A DNA stretch of 37,499 bases, from positions 1 through 37,499 of IMG/VR virus record IMGVR_UViG_3300017951_000040. One strand, given 5' to 3'. Of the stretch, positions 7,826-15,163 are shown one piece after another. The notes beneath the pieces are model-generated. The model did not search any database, was not told the origin of the DNA, and saw only the letters and a program-made list of their open reading frames with translations. Source of the DNA: a virus. Within the stretch, counting starts at the first letter, position 1; the number at the start of each line of letters is the position of its first letter. The position numbers and the translations under genes are program-made.

Positions 7826-8601
7826 CAGTAGAAACCGCCTTGTGCGACAACATGTGCTCCTGGAATAAAACCAGAGGTGGTGTTGTATACACCTTTTTGC
7901 AGTACGCCGACGTAGAGACGATCACCCCGTTGCAGGTTAATTGCACGAGCTTTGAGAGGTGTACCGGAACCAAGTCCAGCTGTGTTGCCTTGTTGTGGCA
8001 CGGGTACTGAAAGCTCAGGCATCACATCTGAACAATCAACTGAAGTTTCACCAACGGCAAGATTCTTTGCAAAGAGGATGTTGTAGTCACCATCAGCAGG
8101 AATAGGAACCGTGGTACCACGGGTGTGATAGACGACAAAAGTAACAGCAGGCAGTACACCTGATTCAACTGAACTGCGAGTAAAAGAACCTGTTACGGTG
8201 TAGTCAAGAGCGGTATTAACGCTAGAAGTTGGTGTTCCTGTATAAGTGTAGTAACCAATGCCAGAAGGAATATTGCCAGTAACAACACTATCGTCTTCTA
8301 CATAAACTGTTTGTCCACTGACTAATCCGATCGTTGTTCCGGAAGTGCCAGAATTAACAGAATAATCAGGATCAACAGTATAGTTAGTGTCATTCCGCAC
8401 AATGCGAATTGAATCAATAATACCGCCACTGTTGTTATCAGAAGACAAGGTGGCATCCATATCAACAAGAATGCCAGGGCTTTGTCCGCCTTGGACATTA
8501 AGGTCGGTGGCTGTACCAACAATCTGGTTAGTGATCTTGACCCTAGAAATCAATGGGCGATCAACAAATACAGGTTGTTTATTCGTATTAGTTGCAGACA
8601 T
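7825..8601 (-). CDS. beta-rich virion protein, 258 aa
   Basis: The product is Gly/Ser/Thr/Val-rich with few charged residues, typical of a beta-sandwich virion protein such as a tail, fibre or head-decoration component. The first 50 residues (DRPLISRVKITNQIVGTATD) resemble a strand-rich anchor, and it ends GAHVVAQGGFY. No enzyme motif is visible. It overlaps the next gene by 1 nt. ATG 8601 has no Shine-Dalgarno. I do not recognise the family. Confidence 0.7.
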   Translation of the reverse strand: MSATNTNKQPVFVDRPLISRVKITNQIVGTATDLNVQGGQSPGILVDMDATLSSDNNSGGIIDSIRIVRNDTNYTVDPDYSVNSGTSGTTIGLVSGQTVYVEDDSVVTGNIPSGIGYYTYTGTPTSSVNTALDYTVTGSFTRSSVESGVLPAVTFVVYHTRGTTVPIPADGDYNILFAKNLAVGETSVDCSDVMPELSVPVPQQGNTAGLGSGTPLKARAINLQRGDRLYVGVLQKGVYNTTSGFIPGAHVVAQGGFY

Positions 8602-8633
8602 TGTAAGGAGACTTTTTGTTTATTCTAAGCCAA

Positions 8634-9389
8634 TCAGTAAAAAAGATTAGACAGGCTAGTTGGCATTTGTGGCAGTTGTGGATTCATTAATCCCTGAGTC
8701 ATGTCTTGTTGAATCAAACGTTGAACAAGACTGGGCTGACTAAGCATCTGCCCTAAATATTGTTGAAGATAATTTTGACTAGTTTTCTTTTTAGGATCAG
8801 ACTTAGTATCAGTAGTAGTAGTAGTAGCAGGCTGTTTGTCGTCTGGCTTAGATACTGGTAGCTGTGTTCCAGTGGAGCTGTATCCTTGTACTAGAGAAGG
8901 ATCAAAGTTTCCTGCAGATTCAAAGTATTTAGCACCTTTTTGATATGCATTAGCAGACAAAGGATTAAAGTAAAAATTACCTTTATCTTCGTACATTACA
9001 TCTCCTTCTTTTTTATTTTTAAGAAGAGATTGTCCACGAAAAGACTGTGCTCCACCGCTACGTTTATATGCGGCTCCTACCAATTGAGGATTCTCTGCAA
9101 TAGCTGTGATACGTTGCATATCACTTGGCTTCAAGCGACGTGCATTGTATTTAATCAATTCATTTCTAGGAATTGTAAAGTTAGCCTCATATTGTGACGG
9201 CGCTGTTGCAATATCTACAAGGTTAGTGCCACCCCATTTGCCTGACATGCGTCTAGCAATTAGGTTGGCTGCTACACCAGCAATATCACCACCTTTACCT
9301 CCTAAATAAGCTTCACCTGTAATTGTATTCAGATAAGCCTGTGTTTCTTCAGGAGAAAAGCCAAAAAGTTGAGAAACAGTCTTACCCAT
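8634..9389 (-). CDS. virion-associated cell-wall hydrolase, SleB/CwlJ-like
   Basis: The N-terminal region (about 15-75) fits the SleB/CwlJ hydrolase fold (PF07486): ITGEAYLGGKGGDIAGVAAN (24-43) with a candidate catalytic Glu near 26, LIARRMSG in place of the NR helix, and IATAPSQYEANF (60-71) matching the V(I/Y)xPxQF(E/S) segment. The remaining 175 residues are low-complexity (Thr-run, Lys/Gln-rich) and end hydrophobic. I chose ATG 9389, which overlaps the upstream stop as TGATG and has a strong GGGAGG site; the TTG three bases earlier is not needed. It probably makes local openings in peptidoglycan during DNA entry. Function inferred from motif and context. Confidence 0.6.
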   Translation of the reverse strand: MGKTVSQLFGFSPEETQAYLNTITGEAYLGGKGGDIAGVAANLIARRMSGKWGGTNLVDIATAPSQYEANFTIPRNELIKYNARRLKPSDMQRITAIAENPQLVGAAYKRSGGAQSFRGQSLLKNKKEGDVMYEDKGNFYFNPLSANAYQKGAKYFESAGNFDPSLVQGYSSTGTQLPVSKPDDKQPATTTTTDTKSDPKKKTSQNYLQQYLGQMLSQPSLVQRLIQQDMTQGLMNPQLPQMPTSLSNLFY

Positions 9390-10591
9390 CAAAGCCTCCC
9401 TTGTTGACGTGCAAGGCGTAACTGTTCTGCTACTTCAGGAGTAAGTAAAGGTTCTACTGCATTGGTTGCATCAGCCAAAGCAACAGCAGAATCTGCTTCA
9501 GTCATGGAAGCAGGCTTTTGGATACCACGCTCTTCAATAAAGGCTTCCAAGGATTGTGGATAACGATCCGGGAAAGTCCTTGCCATTAAAGGATTAAATG
9601 AATTTTGATTATTAAGTTTCGGGAACAGTCTTTGATTAATAGTAGTACCTAAATTCTGGACTGCTTTACGTTCTTCTTGTGTTCCAGCAGCAGTACGTCC
9701 TTGACCGTAAACCGCAAGGTTGTAGGCATAAGGATCCATCATCGCTGGAGTTTCTTCAGGAGATGGAGGAAGATTAGTTGCAGGCGGAGGGCTATAACCA
9801 CCCGCATTACCAGCACTTCCTATTGCAGGTAAAGTTACACTTTCATCGTATGCTGCCAGGTTGGTATTAACAGACCGAGGCAGATTCATTAAACCGCTAT
9901 TACCAACTGTTGCTTTTTGAGTGCCAGCTGCAATACGTTCTTTTGTTAATTTGTCAGCTAAGGCTTTTTGTTTTGGAGTAAGTTTGAAATCTTTCATTGT
10001 TCCATCTGCAACGCTGGGAGTCATAGCTCCATCGCCAAGTGCAAACAGTCCTGCAGCTCCTGCTAAATAAGGCAGAGGTGCCATTAAAGATCCTTCAACA
10101 ACAGCTCCTCCTACATTGCCTTGTCTTAATTGATTAGCAGCACCTAAGGCACCAAGTCCTTGAAGACCTCGTCCTAAAAGATTACCTCCAGCTTTTGGCG
10201 GGATTCCTCCACCAGTTACTGTGTATCGTCCAGGTGTAGCAAAGTTTACCGGTTGTCCTCCTGTTGGGATAACAGGAACACGCGTCGTACCCGAACCAGC
10301 TTTCCTAGCAAAATCTTTACTTGCTTTCTGTAGAATCTGTTGTCTAACAGGTCCTGCAAAAGGTGCTGCAGCTGCATCGTCTAAAGCACCTAATGCACTT
10401 GTCGGAACATTTTGAAAACCTGCACCCCTAAATTGTGGAGGTAAAGAACGTCCAAGTGTATCTGAAGCCCGCTGAGATAAACCTTGATATGTCTTAGGAT
10501 TAGTTGCAGTATCTAATAAAGAAGCAGGTGCAAAACGCCTACCACCTTGATAAGCACCTTGAATTATCCTTTGCAGTAAAGACAAAGACAT
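9389..10591 (-). CDS. Gly/Ala/Pro-rich virion-type protein, 400 aa
   Basis: ATG 10591 (MSLSLLQRIIQGAYQGGRRF) is preferred over the upstream TTG because it lies directly after the previous stop. A central segment (about 140-195, LGRGLQGLGALGAANQL then APLPYLAGAAGLFALGDG) is a glycine-zipper-like hydrophobic stretch. The rest is proline- and alanine-rich and probably disordered, with a charged helix near the C-terminus. Such composition is common in minor capsid or membrane-penetrating ejection proteins. The family is not recognised. Confidence 0.7.
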   Translation of the reverse strand: MSLSLLQRIIQGAYQGGRRFAPASLLDTATNPKTYQGLSQRASDTLGRSLPPQFRGAGFQNVPTSALGALDDAAAAPFAGPVRQQILQKASKDFARKAGSGTTRVPVIPTGGQPVNFATPGRYTVTGGGIPPKAGGNLLGRGLQGLGALGAANQLRQGNVGGAVVEGSLMAPLPYLAGAAGLFALGDGAMTPSVADGTMKDFKLTPKQKALADKLTKERIAAGTQKATVGNSGLMNLPRSVNTNLAAYDESVTLPAIGSAGNAGGYSPPPATNLPPSPEETPAMMDPYAYNLAVYGQGRTAAGTQEERKAVQNLGTTINQRLFPKLNNQNSFNPLMARTFPDRYPQSLEAFIEERGIQKPASMTEADSAVALADATNAVEPLLTPEVAEQLRLARQQGRL

Positions 10592-10593
10592 GG

Positions 10594-11073
10594 TCAACGA
10601 TAGATAGTGTGGAGATAGATGTTTGCGCCAACAGCAGTGTCAGCAGGTCCAGGTAAAGCCTGAATAAATTCAGCTCCAGATCGCTCATATCGATAACGCG
10701 CCTGGAAGGGATCTTTGTAATTAGGAACATAAAGGATCTGTGCAAGACGGTTGGTCTCATACAGATAAACTTCGTCCCATAATTTCAAAGCATCTTTAAC
10801 ATTACTGGAACGAATCGTACGATCAACGTCACCAATAATGCCTTCAACTCGGGTACTTGGTGGAGTGAAGTCATCGTCAAAAGACGCAAGTTGTGTCTTC
10901 TTCTCAGCAGAATCACAACGCCCTATTTGATAAACAATCTTGTCATGAAACACTGAATCAGGAACTGAATTCAATGCTTCTTCCAAACGGGCATAATCAC
11001 CTGCTGGAACACTAACAACGTAGTATCCTAGGTGATATCTAATGCGACTTTTATTAAAATCAGATAACTGCAC
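10594..11073 (-). CDS. possible head-tail connector or adaptor, 159 aa
   Basis: The product is compact and mostly ordered: it begins MQLSDFNKSRIRYHLGYYVV and continues with helical segments and a YRYERSGAEFIQALPG tail. Size, start (a short helix followed by RIRYHLGY) and place four genes after the probable major capsid protein fit a head-completion/adaptor protein, but no signature is decisive. The start is GTG 11073 without clear Shine-Dalgarno; a TATAAT-like box lies about 25 bp upstream. Confidence 0.65.
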   Translation of the reverse strand: MQLSDFNKSRIRYHLGYYVVSVPAGDYARLEEALNSVPDSVFHDKIVYQIGRCDSAEKKTQLASFDDDFTPPSTRVEGIIGDVDRTIRSSNVKDALKLWDEVYLYETNRLAQILYVPNYKDPFQARYRYERSGAEFIQALPGPADTAVGANIYLHTIYR

Positions 11074-11095
11074 AGCGTACCGTCATTATTTGTTC

Positions 11096-11101
11096 ATTAT
11101 A
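11096..11101 (-). promoter_or_regulatory. possible -10 box before the 159-aa gene
   Basis: Read on the minus strand the sequence is TATAAT, lying between a terminator-like hairpin (11118-11133) and GTG 11073. No good -35 is visible at 16-18 bp, so this would be a weak or factor-dependent promoter restarting transcription of the downstream virion genes. Confidence 0.3.
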
Positions 11102-11117
11102 ATCTGTGCAAATAAAG

Positions 11118-11133
11118 AAGCCCCGTAGGGCTT
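11118..11133 (-). terminator. rho-independent terminator after the helix-hairpin-helix gene
   Basis: On the minus strand AAGCCC-TACG-GGGCTT is followed by CTTTATTT. It overlaps the TAA stop of the gene at 11133-11543. The 6-bp GC-rich stem with a tetraloop and a T-rich tail fits an intrinsic, possibly partial, terminator inside the virion operon. Confidence 0.65.
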
Positions 11134-11543
11134 TAGACACGCACTAGATCAGCTGCAAAAACTGAATCCCAATCAACTCGTGGAATTTGCCGTAACTGCT
11201 CAAGACTATTAAATCTTTCACCCGATAAAGAAGATTGTACTTCTTTAATATCTCTTGCAGTTTTCATACCAACTCCCTTGATATGATCAGCAATCATTTG
11301 TGCAGTTGCAGTATTGATGTTTAACCTTGTTTCCGCTGGAAACTTACGAGGTTCATCACCTTTTGCTGCGTCTTTTACTTGAAGAGTTTTGACTTTCTTT
11401 GTTCCTTCTTTGTCTTCTTCAAGTTCTGTTTTGTAAACAGTAAAGATGCGACCGTCCTGGTCTTCGACCATGTACCAATCGCCATCATCCCATTCGGATA
11501 CAACTTTTAAACGTACTCCTGTTTTTTTATGTTTAAAGAGCAT
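11133..11543 (-). CDS. helix-hairpin-helix (ComEA-type) DNA-binding protein, 136 aa
   Basis: LNINTATAQMIADHIKGVGM (74-93) followed by KTARDI is a ComEA-like helix-hairpin-helix, which binds DNA backbone non-specifically. Residues 1-42 (FKHKKTGVRLKVVSEWDDGD then WYMVEDQDGRIFTVY) look like a small SH3-like beta barrel, joined by a charged linker. It lies between virion genes and may act in DNA packaging or as an internal DNA-contacting protein. The start ATG 11543 lies 1 nt beyond a stable hairpin and has no exposed Shine-Dalgarno. Confidence 0.75.
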   Translation of the reverse strand: MLFKHKKTGVRLKVVSEWDDGDWYMVEDQDGRIFTVYKTELEEDKEGTKKVKTLQVKDAAKGDEPRKFPAETRLNINTATAQMIADHIKGVGMKTARDIKEVQSSLSGERFNSLEQLRQIPRVDWDSVFAADLVRV

Positions 11544-11544
11544 A

Positions 11545-11567
11545 GGGACCAGATTTAACCTGGTCCC
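11545..11567 (-). promoter_or_regulatory. hairpin directly before the helix-hairpin-helix gene start
   Basis: GGGACCAG (11545-11552) pairs perfectly with CTGGTCCC (11560-11567), loop 7 nt. On the minus-strand transcript it lies between the stop of the 255-aa virion gene and ATG 11543, ending 1 nt before the start codon. No T run follows, so it is more likely an mRNA stabiliser, processing site or translation brake than a terminator. Confidence 0.55.
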
Positions 11568-11586
11568 ATATTACTCTATTTAACTA

Positions 11587-12354
11587 TCAATAACCAGGGT
11601 AGTTAGAAGCAGTCTTGTAAGGAAGATATTGCTCCATGTCATCGTACTCAACGGCAACATCCTGACGGATGAAGCACACTTCGCAGAGGATGTAACCGGT
11701 GCGACCTGCAGCCTTGTCAGCGTCAGAGATTGCCCAACCACCGTTGGTTGAAGTGGAGTTGGTAGCAGCCTTTGAATAGACGCGGAATGCTTGATCGGCG
11801 CTGTACTCGCTGTACTGGATGCCAGAGGTCAGAGGAGAAGCACCAAGACCACCAGTGCCGACTGCAATGTTGTTGGAGGTAGCAGTGACGTTAGCGCCGT
11901 GGGGGACGCCAGAGAAGCTAACAGGGGTGGTAGCGGTACCAGGACCGAAACCAATCACCTGAGTAGCACCTGAAGTGGTCAGGCCGTCTTCTGCAACGCG
12001 ACCATCACCCCAGCCTTGGGCCACGGAGATAGCGGTGCGATAGACGTAAGAAGGACGATCAGCATCTGCAGCAACAACCATACCGGTGATGTTCACGCGG
12101 GTATCGTCGTTCTTGTAAGGAGAAGGGATCTGAACTTCAGCGGTGGTGGTGTAGCCGTCACCAGTTGAGGTGGTAACGGGCACATAACCACGCAGTTGAT
12201 AGAACTGCCAACCAGGGTTGGCCAGAACAGAAGTCGGGCCAGCCTTGGAAGCGTTGTTAGAAGATCCACCAGTCGTGTCGATGTTCTGATACCACCCGTT
12301 AAGGGGCTCAGTCATATCGCCTGGATAAATCTTTTTAGCGGATAAGTATGCCAT
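11587..12354 (-). CDS. abundant virion protein next to the capsid gene, 255 aa
   Basis: The product is Gly/Ser/Thr/Ala-rich and beta-type, starting MAYLSAKKIYPGDMTEPLNG. It contains a long GTATTPVSFSGVPHGANVTA-type region and ends QYLPYKTASNYPGY. Base composition is clearly more GC-rich than the flanking minor genes and shared with the adjacent probable major capsid gene, as expected for a highly translated structural protein. It could be a capsid decoration protein or a second head protein. Family not recognised. Confidence 0.7.
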   Translation of the reverse strand: MAYLSAKKIYPGDMTEPLNGWYQNIDTTGGSSNNASKAGPTSVLANPGWQFYQLRGYVPVTTSTGDGYTTTAEVQIPSPYKNDDTRVNITGMVVAADADRPSYVYRTAISVAQGWGDGRVAEDGLTTSGATQVIGFGPGTATTPVSFSGVPHGANVTATSNNIAVGTGGLGASPLTSGIQYSEYSADQAFRVYSKAATNSTSTNGGWAISDADKAAGRTGYILCEVCFIRQDVAVEYDDMEQYLPYKTASNYPGY

Positions 12355-12393
12355 TAACTTTTCTCTTAGTAGAGGTTGACTTTTTTATAATGA

Positions 12394-13557
12394 TCAGACA
12401 ACGCCGTCGTCAGACACGAAGCTGAATGCAGTGGTGATGAAGTCTTTGTTGAGCACTTCGAAACCAGCATAAAGCTGCCAGATGAGAATGATGAAGCGGC
12501 TAAAGTCATCATTGTTGTTGATCAGAACTTGAGCGTTCGGACCACCGATACCAACACCGATTGACTGAGGACCGAAGAAGTAACCCTGGGCGACTTCTTC
12601 AGAAGCGTAACCACTGCCACCATCGAAGGAAGCGGTAACGTTCTTGGTCGGGAAGTTGGTTGATTCGAAGAATTTAACGCCTTCAAACTGAACGCCAGTC
12701 GGCATCACAGGCTCACCAGCCAGGAAGTAGCCCTGACCAGCTTGGGGACCCATGTAGAAGCTGGTGTTGTTAGGCATCATGGGGTTAGCCATGTACATGC
12801 CTTGACCAGGGTTGCCGCTGTAACGAGCAATCTCACGGAAGTCATCGTCACGACGCAGGTGCATCATGAAGACGGGATCGCAAATACAGCGATACAGACC
12901 ATCAGCAAAGGTAGGAACGTTGCGCTTACGCAGGTCCTTAACGACTTCCAGGAGGTCAGTACGAACAGAGAACTGTTGAACTTGTGCGGTGTACTCAGCA
13001 CCGGTATAGGAAACACGGCCTTGGGAATCCTTAGCCTTGTCACCAGCGAAGTAGTAACCACCTTGTGAAGAAGAAGCCTGGCCTTGTGCTTCAGCTTTAG
13101 CCAGTTCGTCAATGAAGACGCGATCGCGCCAACGACGATAGTCATCGAGCAGGGTCAGTGAACCGATGCTCTGGTGGAACATGTTCAGGTTGCCGGTATC
13201 CAGCAGGAGGCGCTGAGCGGTAACCAGGGTTTCCCGTGCAATCTTGAAGGTAGAAGGCTGGGTGGGATCAGACGGGTCTGCAGGACCGGTGTATTCCTTA
13301 AGCACCACCAGGACTTTCTCCTTGGTGATGTTACGGCTGTTAGCAGTACCGATAGTCTGATCAGCAATACGCTCACGGCTATCTTTCGTACCAGGAGATC
13401 CCCAGAACTTATAGCGATCCAGTTGCACAGTTTGGCCGGGCTGTGAGGTGAAGTCATGCACCACAACAGGCTCACAAGCCATCTCGCAAATATATGCGGG
13501 ATGCGGACGGTAAAGTTCCGCCCCTAAAATTTTAGGAAAATCGTTATCTAAAAACAT
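12394..13557 (-). CDS. probable major capsid protein
   Basis: The 387-residue product is the best capsid candidate: it follows portal and scaffold genes, has a strong GGAG site before ATG 13557 and a GC-rich, highly-expressed-type codon choice. The arrangement of an early QTVQLDRYKFWG (about 44-55), ITKEKVLVVLKEYTGP (76-91), a long helix near 105-125 (ARETLVTAQRLLLDTGNLNM) and LYRCICDPVFMMHLRRDDDF (221-240) resembles N4 gp56-type HK97-fold capsid proteins, in which a (Y/V)xxxxxP segment precedes a helix. The capsid role is inferred from context plus this pattern. Confidence 0.7.
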   Translation of the reverse strand: MFLDNDFPKILGAELYRPHPAYICEMACEPVVVHDFTSQPGQTVQLDRYKFWGSPGTKDSRERIADQTIGTANSRNITKEKVLVVLKEYTGPADPSDPTQPSTFKIARETLVTAQRLLLDTGNLNMFHQSIGSLTLLDDYRRWRDRVFIDELAKAEAQGQASSSQGGYYFAGDKAKDSQGRVSYTGAEYTAQVQQFSVRTDLLEVVKDLRKRNVPTFADGLYRCICDPVFMMHLRRDDDFREIARYSGNPGQGMYMANPMMPNNTSFYMGPQAGQGYFLAGEPVMPTGVQFEGVKFFESTNFPTKNVTASFDGGSGYASEEVAQGYFFGPQSIGVGIGGPNAQVLINNNDDFSRFIILIWQLYAGFEVLNKDFITTAFSFVSDDGVV

Positions 13558-13641
13558 TAGTTATTCTCCAGTAACCCAGGAATAGTTTTATCGGATAAAA
13601 GAATGGACAAAAGTCCTATCTATTTTAAAGTTTAGCAGTCT

Positions 13642-14160
13642 TTAATACATTGGGAGCATTGGAGACTGCATGCTCATACGAGAACCCAACGTGTTGCTAG
13701 ATCCAGGTGCTTCAGGATCAATGCCCATGGCTTGGCCGATAGCGCCAACTGCACGTCCTGCGGCAACACCACCTAAACCAGCAGCTAAACCAGCAGCTGG
13801 AACAAGTCCTGCAGCAGCTGCTTTACCAACTCCTCGTTCAGTAATCGCATCTGCGGTTCTACCAGCAAGGTTAGATAAATCCAACAAAGCATCAGCACGC
13901 ATGGAACCATCGGGTCTATTTGCACTTGCTTGAGAAAGACGATCTTCAACACTGCCTAAGCCACGTTGTACTTTTTGTACAAGCCCTGGCGAGTATTTTC
14001 CAGCTAAAGCACGTGCACCGAGAAGACCAGCAGCACCGCCAAGGACACCGGCAGCACCGGCACCCAAGACGGCTGCGGGGTTCTCATCTTCAGCAGCAGC
14101 CATTCCTGCTACACCTAAACCAGCTGCAGCAGGAACGCCATACTTAAGACGATTACGCAT
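13642..14160 (-). CDS. Ala/Gly-rich minor virion protein, 172 aa
   Basis: I place the start at ATG 14160 (MRNRLKYGVPAAAGLG), because it has a GGAG site 7 nt upstream and avoids overlap; an in-frame ATG at 14178 exists inside the scaffold gene. Two glycine-zipper hydrophobic segments (about 8-55 and 118-145 in the 172-residue form) flank a charged helix. Such proteins insert into membranes; here it lies between scaffold and capsid genes, suggesting a packaged ejection-type or minor head protein. Confidence 0.7.
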   Translation of the reverse strand: MRNRLKYGVPAAAGLGVAGMAAAEDENPAAVLGAGAAGVLGGAAGLLGARALAGKYSPGLVQKVQRGLGSVEDRLSQASANRPDGSMRADALLDLSNLAGRTADAITERGVGKAAAAGLVPAAGLAAGLGGVAAGRAVGAIGQAMGIDPEAPGSSNTLGSRMSMQSPMLPMY

Positions 14161-14164
14161 TAGA

Positions 14165-15163
14165 TCACTCCATAACAAACAGTTTCTGAGACATCGCTTG
14201 AGGAGATGCCTGGTTGATCAAACGCCATGCTTGGGTAGGATCAGCCTCCATTTGTTGCTTAAAGGAACCCCAGAAATCAGTAGGGGCTTGGGGAGCAGCA
14301 GCCTGGGGAGGAGCAGGCATTTGTGCGCCAGGTGCCATAGCTTGTTGTGAAACAGGCTGAGTGGGATAACCAGTGGTTTCCAGATCAGCTTCTGATTCAT
14401 AAACAGGATACGGACCTTCGGGACCAAAGAACTGCAGCGTGTAATCGCTCAGAACATCAGGATTGGTAAGGATCTCGTTATAAGCAAGGTTTTCACGATG
14501 CTCATTAACGGCGAAGTCAGCGTAATTCTTAAGAGTGGTCTGGGCTTCTTTACCCCATTCCACTGCTGAATCAAGCATTCCCTCAAGATTTAGGGCGTAC
14601 TGATTTAGAATTGCGGGTGCTTCGGTTCCGTAGTTTTCGACCACCATCCGGCTTTCCGGACTCCAATCCAGCAGGTTCGCGACGTCCTCCAAGGAGTTGA
14701 TCTGCGAAGTTGGGGAAGAGTTGCTGAATGAGGTCTGGCTTGTTTGCGAGGTCTGCTGATCCGATGTTGCCCAAGGCTGCGCCTGGCTGGGAGCTGCCTG
14801 AGTACCCCAGTTTGCCTGGGTATACGGATTCGCTGCCGCTTCCGGGGCCTGTGACTGTTGAACCGGGAACGGGGATTGAACCGGACTGCCCAACAGGTTG
14901 ACCACCTTGTTGAATGCCGATTCCCATGGGTTGCCCTGAGTCTCCACCGAAGCCGGGGATTGGGGGGCGGATTGAGACGGGGCTGATTGGTAACTGGTAT
15001 TCGGAGCCGGTGCTGCCTGGGGCACCGCCTGGGGGTAATACGTTCCCACCGGAGCTTGGGGAGCCGCCGGAGCTTGTGCTGCCGGTGCCGCCGCCACGTA
15101 ATTGCTCGGGGCCACGGACTGGGGGCTCGTCTGTGGGATCGATTGGACGGAAGCGTCCTGCAT
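14165..15163 (-). CDS. probable capsid scaffolding/assembly protein, overlapping the portal gene
   Basis: The 332-residue product has a Pro/Gln/Ala/Ser-rich disordered N-terminal half (1-160) and a helical, acidic C-terminal half (about 165-250: NSLEDVANLLDW, EGMLDSAVEWGKEAQTTL). This composition, and location between portal and capsid genes, fit a scaffold. ATG 15163 has a strong AGGAG site 7 nt upstream, so initiation inside the portal gene is well supported. Its first 193 codons run out of frame (+1) with the portal's C-terminal tail for 581 nt. No protease domain is visible. Confidence 0.7.
   Translation of the reverse strand: MQDASVQSIPQTSPQSVAPSNYVAAAPAAQAPAAPQAPVGTYYPQAVPQAAPAPNTSYQSAPSQSAPQSPASVETQGNPWESAFNKVVNLLGSPVQSPFPVQQSQAPEAAANPYTQANWGTQAAPSQAQPWATSDQQTSQTSQTSFSNSSPTSQINSLEDVANLLDWSPESRMVVENYGTEAPAILNQYALNLEGMLDSAVEWGKEAQTTLKNYADFAVNEHRENLAYNEILTNPDVLSDYTLQFFGPEGPYPVYESEADLETTGYPTQPVSQQAMAPGAQMPAPPQAAAPQAPTDFWGSFKQQMEADPTQAWRLINQASPQAMSQKLFVME

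Noticed and set aside
12742-13475. Several long open frames on both strands inside the probable capsid gene (for example 12742-13068 and 13174-13446 plus, 12864-13145 and 13185-13475 minus)
   Set aside because: They lie fully inside a strong, GC-rich gene, have no ribosome-binding sites of their own and low-complexity or implausible compositions; they are shadows of biased codon use.
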